Shown here: positions 16,088-23,425 of the stretch, one piece after another
Layout of the letters: every line of letters starts with the position of its first letter
How positions within the stretch are numbered: the first letter of the stretch is position 1
Assembly: GCA_900552145.1 (NCBI GenBank)
Contig: URYW01000008.1
Coordinates: 1-42,020, forward strand
Source: an uncultured Collinsella sp.
GTDB lineage: Bacteria; Actinomycetota; Coriobacteriia; Coriobacteriales; Coriobacteriaceae
Direction of reading: 5' to 3'
Length of the DNA stretch: 42,020 bases
The notes under the pieces: generated by a model
What the model was told of the DNA's origin: nothing
What the model saw: only the letters and a program-made list of their open reading frames with translations
The model's database searches: none
Program-made: the position numbers and the translations under genes

Positions 16088-16746
16088 CACTCGTCGCCTC
16101 CGCTCTTTTTGCCGCGCGCCGTGGCGGGAATCGTCAAGCTGACCGTTCCCTTGCCCGATGCCCCCAGCAGTTCCTTGACGTCTTCGGGGTCAGCCGCCAG
16201 CGTCACCCATTCGATCTTGCCCTCGCGCGTGGCACCGGAATCCTCACTGGTATCGATCACGTGCGCGCCGCACAGTCGATCGGTTACGCCGTCTTTTTGC
16301 ACATACACATCCACGTAGCTGCCCACGCCTGTGGCACCGCCGACCGAGTGCTCGGCATCGACCGCCACCGAAACGGCGACCTTGCCCTTAGGCACCTCGA
16401 GCTTGTGGCCCTCGGCCTTGGTGTAGACATTGCAGATCACGGCGTTTTTGGGAATACGCGAAGTCGTCACGTCGCCGCGCACCTGGCGCAGCTCGGTCGC
16501 CGCGTCACGTGGCAGCAGACTCGTCAGCCATTCCTGGGTTATGACATTGGTCTCATCGAGGGTCTCGCCCACATCGATATCGCGCGCCGCGACGCATACC
16601 TCGACGCGATCGCCGCCGTACTTGGCCAAGGTCTCAGCCTGGACCTGTTCGGCTTGCGAGCGGATCGACGAGCCGTAAACCATGCAGAGCAGAGCAGCGA
16701 GCACGCCCGCGACCAGACTGATGGCGATGCGCTTGCTCTTGTTCAC
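16087..16746 (-). CDS. cpaB: CpaB/RcpC-like Flp pilus assembly protein
   Basis: A 219-residue protein with one N-terminal membrane helix (RIAISLVAGVLAALLCMVYG) and a SAF-type domain (VEVCVAARDIDVGETLDETN, SRIPKNAVICNVYTK) followed by the CpaB region (VGSYVDVYVQKDG). It is expected to be extracytoplasmic and anchored. First gene of the Tad operon. A GTG start at 16746 is preferred because AGAGGAG sits seven bases upstream; an ATG 15 bp further up (16761) is in that ribosome site. Confidence 0.87.
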   Translation of the reverse strand: MNKSKRIAISLVAGVLAALLCMVYGSSIRSQAEQVQAETLAKYGGDRVEVCVAARDIDVGETLDETNVITQEWLTSLLPRDAATELRQVRGDVTTSRIPKNAVICNVYTKAEGHKLEVPKGKVAVSVAVDAEHSVGGATGVGSYVDVYVQKDGVTDRLCGAHVIDTSEDSGATREGKIEWVTLAADPEDVKELLGASGKGTVSLTIPATARGKKSGGDE

Positions 16747-16820
16747 GGCCGCTCCTCTCATGGCAGTGCCGGGCGAATGCCCGTACCACCATTGTCTGGG
16801 CGGTCAGAGTGCAAAGCGGC

Positions 16821-16907
16821 GCAATCGCGATTTTGGTTTTCGATGTCAAACCAATCGCTGACCAAAAGCTAACCAGCCCGTCAAGCTCGTGGCAAGGTTT
16901 TGGTCAG
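16821..16907 (-). promoter_or_regulatory. Tad operon promoter region with two dyad operators
   Basis: On the minus strand a perfect -35 TTGACA lies at 16849-16844. The -10 at the proper distance (GATTGC, 16826-16821) is poor, which fits an activator-dependent promoter. A 10-bp perfect inverted repeat CTGACCAAAA/TTTTGGTCAG (16858-16867, 16898-16907) lies just upstream. A second dyad TTGGTTT/AAACCAA (16833-16839, 16848-16854) covers the -35. Confidence 0.5.
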
Positions 16908-16945
16908 TACGTCAGCAAACTGCATGTTTCGAGGCTTTTCCGCAG

Positions 16946-16981
16946 CAAAAAAGCCGTCTCCCGAATAGTTGGGAGACGGCT
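16946..16981 (-). terminator. Rho-independent terminator of rsgA
   Basis: An 11-bp perfect stem (AGCCGTCTCCC, 16952-16962, with GGGAGACGGCT, 16971-16981) is followed on the minus strand by TTTTTT. It lies 18 bp past the rsgA stop. Confidence 0.92.
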
Positions 16982-16998
16982 GTCATAGGAAAAATCAA

Positions 16999-18183
16999 TT
17001 ACAGATGAACATCGGGATCGAGCATTTGAGCGCTCACGCGCATGGATGACGCCAAGTTTTGGAACGTTTCCAGACGCAGACTGTCGATCTGCCCGGCGTC
17101 CTCGGCCTCGCGAACGGCGCAGCCCGGCTCATGGGTATGCGTGCAATCGCCAAACCGGCACGCACGCGATGCCTCGACAATCTCGGGGAAGGCGCGCGCC
17201 AGACCCCGTTCGTGACCCACGAGCGGTAGGCTGCGCAGGCCCGGGGCATCGGCGATCACGCCAGCGTCGCCCGGTAGCGCCACCATCACGCGCGCGACGG
17301 TAGTGTGACGGCCCTGGTCGTCGCGTTCGCGCACACCGCCGGTCGCCAACGTATCGTGGCCCAGCAGTGCATTGAGCAGCGTCGACTTGCCGGCACCCGA
17401 CTCGCCCAGAATCATGGCGCAGCTCCCGGTAGGCACGCAGGCACGGACCTCGTCCAGGCCGCGGCCCTCGGCAGAGGACGTCACGATCACGCGCACGTCC
17501 GGACCCACCAGGCGGCGCACGCGGTCCAGATCACGCTCGAGCTCCTCGGCATCGCAGCGGTCAGCTTTGGTGAGCACCACCACCGGCTCGGCATCGCAGT
17601 CGAGCGCCAACACCAGCGAGCGCGCCACGCGGTCGAGCAGCACCTCACCGGCACCGAGCGCCTGCACGATTAGCACGCTATCCACGTTGGAGCAGAGCAC
17701 CTGGCGCTCTCCGCGGGCACGGCCGCGCCAACGCTCAAAGCTCGTACGGCGCGGCAGCACGCACTCAATCACGCCCATATCGTGCCCGGGAGCGCGGCGC
17801 ACCGCCACACGGTCGCCCACGGCAGGCAGCAGGACCTCGTCCTCGCCGCGCGACTTGGCAAACCCCACGGCATGCTCGGCGCGGAAGGTGTCATCGGCAG
17901 TGGCCACCAGCGGAAACCCGCGATCCAAGCGCACCACAGCACCCAGCCGCATCTGCTCGGGCTCCTCGGCATGTGCGCAGAAATCATCAAAGGCAGTCTG
18001 CTGGGCTTCATCGACCGGCAGGTCATCAAACGCCGGAACGTCCTGCAGCGCGTCAAGTCCCGGCACGCTTGCCAGCAGCTCCTCGGCAGACGCGGGGGCC
18101 TCGGTCGCAAGCTTCCGACGACGGTCACGCTTAGCCCGCGCCCCCGTCGTCTTTTTCTTCGCCTTAGCCTTCGCCTTGCCCAC
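16999..18183 (-). CDS. rsgA: Ribosome small subunit-dependent GTPase A
   Basis: A 394-residue circularly permuted GTPase that acts late in 30S maturation. Motif order is permuted as expected: G4 LTKAD comes before G1 GESGAGKST and G3 DAPGL. An OB-like N-terminal domain precedes them, and a zinc-type C-terminal segment (CRFGDCTHTHEPGC) follows. The GTG start is chosen because GGGAGG lies six bases upstream; the open frame further upstream crosses the previous terminator. The first ~25 residues are Lys/Ala/Arg-rich, a probable rRNA-binding tail. A long acidic insertion (residues ~30-80) precedes the OB domain and is unusual in length. Confidence 0.93.
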   Translation of the reverse strand: MGKAKAKAKKKTTGARAKRDRRRKLATEAPASAEELLASVPGLDALQDVPAFDDLPVDEAQQTAFDDFCAHAEEPEQMRLGAVVRLDRGFPLVATADDTFRAEHAVGFAKSRGEDEVLLPAVGDRVAVRRAPGHDMGVIECVLPRRTSFERWRGRARGERQVLCSNVDSVLIVQALGAGEVLLDRVARSLVLALDCDAEPVVVLTKADRCDAEELERDLDRVRRLVGPDVRVIVTSSAEGRGLDEVRACVPTGSCAMILGESGAGKSTLLNALLGHDTLATGGVRERDDQGRHTTVARVMVALPGDAGVIADAPGLRSLPLVGHERGLARAFPEIVEASRACRFGDCTHTHEPGCAVREAEDAGQIDSLRLETFQNLASSMRVSAQMLDPDVHL

Positions 18184-18230
18184 AAGCGCCTCCCAGCACC
18201 ATAAATCACAACTGAGCAGGTATTTTAAAT

Positions 18231-18265
18231 CAAAAAGAGCTGGCCGGGCAAAGCCCGACCAGCTC
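18231..18265 (-). terminator. Rho-independent terminator downstream of the cation ATPase
   Basis: A stem GAGCTGG.CGGGC / GCCCG.CCAGCTC (18237-18265) with an AAA loop is followed on the minus strand by TTTTTGATTT. It is about 155 bp beyond the ATPase stop and upstream of the rsgA ribosome site. Confidence 0.85.
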
Positions 18266-18307
18266 ACAAACTTTTCCTCAGCTTACGGTCCCGAGAGGTC
18301 ATCCGAA

Positions 18308-18398
18308 GGCCCGCCCGCCGGGAGGGGTTTCTTCTGAGCGATCCCGCAGCGCGAAGCGCGAGGACCAGCGAAGAAGAAACCCCGCAGGCGGTCGGGCC
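18308..18398. repeat. Long inverted repeat between the cation ATPase and rsgA
   Basis: Arms 18308-18335 and 18372-18398 pair over about 28 positions with few mismatches; the innermost 12 bp (GGGGTTTCTTCT/AGAAGAAACCCC) are perfect. The 36-nt loop contains its own GCGC-GAA-GCGC mini-hairpin. It lies in the probable 3' untranslated region of the ATPase transcript, ahead of the terminator. Confidence 0.8.
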
Positions 18399-18421
18399 GG
18401 TGGGAAGGATGGCCTTTCGAC

Positions 18422-21103
18422 CTACTCCTTCTCGACCGCGCGCATGATCGCCTTGTAGATCTCCATCAGCGGGATGATCAGGAAGGCCAGGCCCAGCGCG
18501 GCAAGAACGCCCTTGAGCTCAAGCGTCACAGGGCCAAAGAACATCTCGGCAAGCGTCGGCTGCACGGTCACGATCACCGTCAGCACCAGTGCCAGCGCGG
18601 CGGAAGCCCACAGCCACTTGTTCTGCTTCTTCATGGTGAACAGCGACGCACGACGGCTGCGCATATTGAAGCAGTGGAATATCTCGACCATGTTGAGCGT
18701 GATGAACGCCATCATCACGCCTTCCTCGTCGGCATTGCCGGCGATCATATCGGCGATGTGGATGTAGCCCATGTCAAAGTACACGCCCACAAAGAAGCTC
18801 GCCAGCACCAGCACGGTGATGATCAGGCCCTGGACCACGCAGTCCAGGCCCATATGTCCGGCAAAGACGCCGTCCTTGGCGTTGCGCGGCTTGCGCTTCA
18901 TGATGTCGCCCTCGGCGTCCTCCAAGCCCTGCGCGATCGCGGGGATTGAGTCTGTGACCTGTTTCTCCCACTGCAGCTGCACCGGCGGGAAGATGGTATA
19001 GTCGATTAGCGTGGCGATAAACACCGAGAAGACCTCGGCAAGGTTTGCCGAAAGCAGGAACTGGATGACCTTGCGGATGTTGTCGTAGATGCGACGGCCT
19101 TCTTCGCAGGCACCAATGATGGTGGCGAAGTTGTCATCGGCAAGCACCATGTCGGCGACGTTCTTGGTGACGTCGGTACCGGTGATGCCCATGCCAACGC
19201 CGATGTCGGCGCGCTTGATGGACGGGGCGTCGTTGACGCCATCGCCCGTCATGGCCACGATCTGGTCGCGCGACTTCCAAGCCTCGACGATGCGGGTCTT
19301 GTGCTCGGGCTGAACGCGGGCGTACACGCCGTAGTCCTCGATGTGCGCGTCGAGTTCCTCGTCGCTCATGCGGTCGAGGTCGGCGCCCGTGATGGCCTGA
19401 CTGCGATCGGTGACGATACCCAACTGCTTGGCGATGGCCACGGCGGTGTCGATGTGGTCGCCCGTAATCATGACGGTGCGGATACCGGCATCGTGGGCCT
19501 CGCGGATGGCGTCGGCGACCTCGGGGCGGACCGGGTCAATCATGCCGGACAGGCCGCAGAAGACCAGGTCGTGCTCGAGCGCAGCGGGGCTGCAGTCGCT
19601 CGGGACCTCGGTGTAGGTGTGGCTTGCCAGCGCCAGTACGCGCAGGGCCTCGTCGGCCATGGCCTTGTTGGCGGCCACGAGCTCGGCGCGACGCTCCTCG
19701 GTCAGCGGAACGACCTTGTCGCCCTCGTAGATATGGGTGCACAGGCCGATCACCACGTCGGGCGCACCCTTGGTGTACTGCTCATACTCGCCGTCCAGGG
19801 TCTCGACGACCACGGACATCATCTTGCGGCCCGAGTCAAACGGGGCCTCGCCCACGCGCGGATGCTCGGCAGTCAAGCCAGTGAGGCCCGCCTTGCCGGC
19901 ATCATTGACGAGCGCACACTCGGTCGGCTCACCCACGGCCTCGCCCAGCTCCTCGTCCCACTGGGCATCGGAGCACAGCGCCATACCTGCCAGGAACTTC
20001 TCCTTGGGCGCGGCGAGCTCGTGCTTGACGACGGTCATCTTGTTTTGGGTAAGGGTACCGGTCTTGTCGGAGCAGATGGTCTGTGTGCAGCCAAGGGTCT
20101 CGACGGCGGAAAGCTTACGGATAATCGCCTGGCGCTTGGCCATTTTGGTCACGCCGAGCGAAAGCACGATAGTCACGACGGCGACCAGGCCCTCGGGGAT
20201 GGCGGCGACGGCGAGCGAGACGGCAACCATAAAGGTATCGAGCAAGGCTGTCGGGTCGGTGAGGACGTTGCCCACGCCGTGACGGATGATGTCGACGCCA
20301 AAGATGACGACGCAGATGACGATAACCATGATGGTGAGGATGCGGCTGAGCTCGGCAAGCTTCACCTGCAGCGGCGTGAGCTCTTCCTTGGCCTCGGCCA
20401 GAGCGCCGGCGATCTTGCCCATCTCGGTATCCATGCCGGTACCGACCACGACGGCACGGCCACGGCCGTACACCACGGTGGAGCCCATGTAGCACATGTT
20501 CTTGCGGTCGCCGAGCGGCACGTCATCGGTGCCGGTGGCGAGCTCGATCACGTTGGCATGCTTCTCGACAGGCACGGACTCGCCAGTGAGTGCAGCCTCT
20601 TCGATCTTCATCGTGGCGCTCTCGAGCACGCGGCAGTCGGCCGGGACGGAGTCGCCTGCCTCGAGCATGATCACATCGCCGGGCACGAGCTCGGCGCTCG
20701 GCAGGTGCACGAGCTTGCCGTCGCGCAGAACCTTGGACTGCGCGGCGCTCATCTCCTGCAATGCCTCGAGAGCTTCCTCGCTCTTGGCCTCCTGAACCAC
20801 GCCCAGCACCGAGTTGACGATAACGACGAACATGATGATGGCGACGTCGGCAAAGTCCGCCTCGCCCTTGCCCATGCCCGTGAGTGCACTGATGACGGCG
20901 GCAACGATCAGCATGATGACCATGGGGTCGGCCATCTGCTCAAAGAAGCGCTTCCACAACGGCGTCTTCTCGGCTTCCTCGAGCTTGTTAGGGCCTGTCT
21001 TGGCGAGGCGCGACGACGCCTCGTCGTTGCTCAGGCCGAGGTTCTCATCGACACCTTGGTCGCTGAGCACCTCCGCCGCGGCGGACAGGTATTCCTTTTG
21101 CAT
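18422..21103 (-). CDS. P2-type (calcium-type) cation-transporting ATPase with altered M6 site
   Basis: An 893-residue P-type ATPase. It has an N-terminal cation ATPase domain, actuator motif LTGESVPVEK, M4 VAAIPEGLVAVVT, phosphorylation site CSDKTGTLT (Asp346), KGAPD in the nucleotide domain, hinge MTGDGVNDAP, and a C-terminal membrane block. By alignment to SERCA, M5 keeps the ligand pattern (SANLAEVF) and M8 keeps a Glu (MVEIFH). M6 reads LQWEKQVTDSIP where the family has LLWxNLVTDxLP. The Asn that binds calcium in SERCA (Asn796) is thus Lys714, flanked by Glu713 and Gln715. Transport of Ca2+ is therefore uncertain. Its ribosome site is in a hairpin. It is apparently monocistronic. Confidence 0.9.
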   Translation of the reverse strand: MQKEYLSAAAEVLSDQGVDENLGLSNDEASSRLAKTGPNKLEEAEKTPLWKRFFEQMADPMVIMLIVAAVISALTGMGKGEADFADVAIIMFVVIVNSVLGVVQEAKSEEALEALQEMSAAQSKVLRDGKLVHLPSAELVPGDVIMLEAGDSVPADCRVLESATMKIEEAALTGESVPVEKHANVIELATGTDDVPLGDRKNMCYMGSTVVYGRGRAVVVGTGMDTEMGKIAGALAEAKEELTPLQVKLAELSRILTIMVIVICVVIFGVDIIRHGVGNVLTDPTALLDTFMVAVSLAVAAIPEGLVAVVTIVLSLGVTKMAKRQAIIRKLSAVETLGCTQTICSDKTGTLTQNKMTVVKHELAAPKEKFLAGMALCSDAQWDEELGEAVGEPTECALVNDAGKAGLTGLTAEHPRVGEAPFDSGRKMMSVVVETLDGEYEQYTKGAPDVVIGLCTHIYEGDKVVPLTEERRAELVAANKAMADEALRVLALASHTYTEVPSDCSPAALEHDLVFCGLSGMIDPVRPEVADAIREAHDAGIRTVMITGDHIDTAVAIAKQLGIVTDRSQAITGADLDRMSDEELDAHIEDYGVYARVQPEHKTRIVEAWKSRDQIVAMTGDGVNDAPSIKRADIGVGMGITGTDVTKNVADMVLADDNFATIIGACEEGRRIYDNIRKVIQFLLSANLAEVFSVFIATLIDYTIFPPVQLQWEKQVTDSIPAIAQGLEDAEGDIMKRKPRNAKDGVFAGHMGLDCVVQGLIITVLVLASFFVGVYFDMGYIHIADMIAGNADEEGVMMAFITLNMVEIFHCFNMRSRRASLFTMKKQNKWLWASAALALVLTVIVTVQPTLAEMFFGPVTLELKGVLAALGLAFLIIPLMEIYKAIMRAVEKE

Positions 21104-21112
21104 ATAGAGTCC

Positions 21113-21167
21113 CCTCCTGGGATTCGGGCCACTCAGCAGATTGATGCCCGATCATAATTCCCAGGAG
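21113..21167 (-). promoter_or_regulatory. Hairpin sequestering the ATPase ribosome binding site
   Basis: On the transcript, CUCCUGGGA (complement of 21159-21167) can pair with UCCCAGGAG (complement of 21114-21122), which contains most of the AGGAGG ribosome site (21118-21113), ten bases from the ATG. An inner 6-bp stem UCGGGC/GCCCGA (21146-21151 with 21124-21129) stacks beneath it. The fold would block translation unless opened. No known riboswitch consensus is recognised. Confidence 0.6.
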
Positions 21168-21221
21168 AAGGGCAAGGGCTCATCAAGGCTGCCGTGCTGA
21201 GCGGCAGTTGATAGTGGAGCT

Positions 21222-21251
21222 ATGGTACCCCAAAGCGGCGCGTCTAGCCAA
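21222..21251 (-). promoter_or_regulatory. Possible promoter of the cation ATPase
   Basis: Minus-strand TTGGCT (21251-21246) and TACCAT (21227-21222) with an 18-nt spacer. Both boxes are moderate matches. This would give a leader of roughly 110 nt containing a CTGCCG/CGGCAG hairpin (21189-21207) and the SD-sequestering stem. Confidence 0.35.
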
Positions 21252-21475
21252 AACATTCCAATTGGAAACACGGCTCGAGTGCAACGATGCAGACCGTATG
21301 ATGTTCAACATTGATAAAACGTTTTTTCTTCGACGCATCATCAAACTAAAATATCGCCCAGATAGCAGCGGTTAGAACGGTTGGTAAAGTTTTTGCATAT
21401 ACCGTTTTTCCGCAAAAAATGAACTTCTAATTCGGCATACGGTCGATTTTTGAGGGTATTCGGTCGTCATTTCGT

Positions 21476-21481
21476 TATAAT
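21476..21481 (+). promoter_or_regulatory. Likely -10 box of pyk
   Basis: A perfect TATAAT lies 64 bp upstream of the pyk start in an otherwise AT-rich stretch (21290-21500). No good -35 is seen at 16-18 nt; TTGAGG is 20 nt away. The AT-rich upstream DNA may act as an UP element. Confidence 0.45.
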
Positions 21482-21544
21482 CATCTCAGTTTTATTTCTT
21501 ATGGTTTATCTATCAGCGCAAGACGATGTCAGATGGAGGTCTGA

Positions 21545-23005
21545 ATGTACAAGCGCACCAAGATTGTATGCACCATGGGTCCCGCCTGCGATAGCGACGA
21601 GACCATCCGCGAGATGATCAAGGCGGGCATGAACGTCGCCCGTTTTAACTTCTCGCACGGATCCTACGACGAGCACCACGGTCGCATCGAGCGCGTCCGT
21701 CGTATTTCCAAGGAGCTCGGTCTGCCCGTCGGCATCCTGCTCGACACCAAGGGCCCCGAGGTCCGCACCGGCCTTCTGGTCGATGGCAAGAAGGTCGCCG
21801 TCAAGACCGGCGACAAGATCGTCGTCACCGCTCAGCCCACGTCCGAGGATTTCCACGGCACCTCTGAGCACATCTCCCTCGACTACCTGGCTCTGCCCTC
21901 CGAGGTCGAGAAGGGCTCCCTCATCCTAATCGATGACGGCCTGGTTGCCCTCGAGGTCGAGTCCGTCGACGGCCAGGACATGACCTGCGTCGTTAAGAAC
22001 GACGGCCTGATCGGCGAGCGCAAGGGCGTCAACATGCCCAACGTCAACATCTCGCTGCCCGCCATCACCGAGCGCGATCGTCAGGACATCCTCTTTGGCC
22101 TGACCGAGAACATCGACTACATCGCCGCTTCCTTCATCCGTGACGGCGAGTCCGTCCGCGGCATCCGCGAGCTTTGCCGCGAGAACGGTGGCGAGCACGT
22201 GACGATCTTCCCGAAGATCGAGTGCGCCCTGGGCGTCGAGAACTTCGACGAGATCCTCGAGGCTTCCGACGGCATCATGGTCGCCCGTGGCGACCTGGGC
22301 ATCGAGATCAAGCCCGAGCTCGTTCCGCACATCCAGAAGGAGATCATCGCTAAGTGCAACGCGGCCTACAAGCCCGTTATCACCGCTACGCAGATGCTCG
22401 ACTCCATGCAGCAGAACCCGCGCCCGACGCGCGCCGAGGTTGCCGACGTTGCTAACGCCATTTACGACGGCACCGACGCCGTTATGCTCTCTGGCGAGTC
22501 CGCTGCCGGTAAGTACCCGGTCGAGGCCGTCAAGATGCAGGCCAGCATTGCTCTCGAGACCGAGAAGTACCTCCCGGCTCACGCTCCGCTCGAGGTTCCG
22601 GCTGACGCTCACGGCACCCGCGTCGTCAACAACGTTGTGGGTATGTCCGCTGTGAACATGGCTACCACCGTTGGCGCCAAGTGCATCACCGTGCCGACGA
22701 CCACCGGTCGTACCGCTCGCCTGATCTCGCACTTCCGTCCCAACATGCCGATCTGCGCGTTCTCCCGCCACGAGTGGGCCGTCCAGCAGATGATTATGTA
22801 CTGGGGCGTTATCCCGCACCAGGCCGAGATTACCCAGGGCACCGTCAACGGCACGATCGTCAAGGCGATCGAGACCGCTAAGGAGCTCGGCTACGTCGAG
22901 GCCGGCGACCTGACCGTCGCTACCGCCGGCGATCCCCGCATGAGCGTCCAGCTCGAGGACAAGGTCTCCTCGACCAACGTCGCTTACGTCGCTCAGGTGC
23001 GCTAA
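21545..23005 (+). CDS. pyk: Pyruvate kinase
   Basis: A 486-residue glycolytic enzyme converting phosphoenolpyruvate and ADP to pyruvate and ATP in the cytoplasm. The N-terminus KRTKIVCTMGPAC and NVARFNFSHGSYDEH are characteristic. LDTKGPEVRTG, the active-site IFPKIE, the metal-binding EASDGIMVARGDLGIE and TATQMLDSM follow in the expected order, then the C-terminal allosteric domain (TTGRTARLISHFRPNMPICAF). GGAGG lies seven bases before the ATG. Codon choice is strongly biased to C/G-ending and a few favoured codons compared with neighbours, fitting high expression. It stands alone with its own terminator. Confidence 0.98.
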   Translation: MYKRTKIVCTMGPACDSDETIREMIKAGMNVARFNFSHGSYDEHHGRIERVRRISKELGLPVGILLDTKGPEVRTGLLVDGKKVAVKTGDKIVVTAQPTSEDFHGTSEHISLDYLALPSEVEKGSLILIDDGLVALEVESVDGQDMTCVVKNDGLIGERKGVNMPNVNISLPAITERDRQDILFGLTENIDYIAASFIRDGESVRGIRELCRENGGEHVTIFPKIECALGVENFDEILEASDGIMVARGDLGIEIKPELVPHIQKEIIAKCNAAYKPVITATQMLDSMQQNPRPTRAEVADVANAIYDGTDAVMLSGESAAGKYPVEAVKMQASIALETEKYLPAHAPLEVPADAHGTRVVNNVVGMSAVNMATTVGAKCITVPTTTGRTARLISHFRPNMPICAFSRHEWAVQQMIMYWGVIPHQAEITQGTVNGTIVKAIETAKELGYVEAGDLTVATAGDPRMSVQLEDKVSSTNVAYVAQVR

Positions 23006-23033
23006 ATCGCACTTGCAAGCACACTTGCATTGC

Positions 23034-23069
23034 AAAGGGCCCGGAAGGCATTGCCTTCCGGGCCCTTTT
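23034..23069 (+). terminator. Rho-independent terminator of pyk
   Basis: A 16-bp perfect stem (AAAGGGCCCGGAAGGC with its complement) with a 3-nt loop (ATT) ends in TTTTC, 28 bp past the pyk stop. Confidence 0.95.
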
Positions 23070-23247
23070 CTGTGCCAATGCCGGCGCACGGAAAAACACG
23101 CACTCATTTCTTTACCAAAAGTGCGAAATCCACCCTTCGAGGCCCAATAATAAAGTCCCAAACGCTAAAAGTGTTCGCCCGGTGGCAAACCCACACCTTA
23201 ACGGACACTGCTAAATCGTTTTAGCAAGAGCCAGATCGACCTGGTTT

Positions 23248-23373
23248 TCGGAAGTATGCGGCAAATTCTGAGACCTCCGAGCACACCCCGTTTTTTCGCA
23301 ACAAAATGCCTGATAAACTAGCCTCAAAAGCCAGGTCTGCTCATAGAGTTCAGATTTTGCCGCATACTTCCGA
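23248..23373. repeat. Near-perfect 24-bp inverted repeat with 78-bp spacer
   Basis: Arms 23248-23271 and 23350-23373 are reverse complements with a single mismatch; they begin TCGGAAGTATGCGGC. Pairing continues imperfectly inward (TCTGA..GAGCA with TGCTC..TCAGA). It lies immediately upstream of the solitary nuclease gene and ends 52 bp before its start codon. It may be a transcribed hairpin, a protein-binding dyad, or the remains of a small palindromic mobile element. Confidence 0.75.
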
Positions 23374-23425
23374 ATTGACGCTGGTATCGCACGGTCCAAA
23401 AGCATATTTCGACCAGGAGGACGTC

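Noticed and set aside
19301..21157. A long plus-strand open frame antisense to the cation ATPase
   Set aside because: Same antisense effect; its translation is His/Gly/Val-rich low-complexity with no family signature, and the minus strand has all P-type ATPase motifs.
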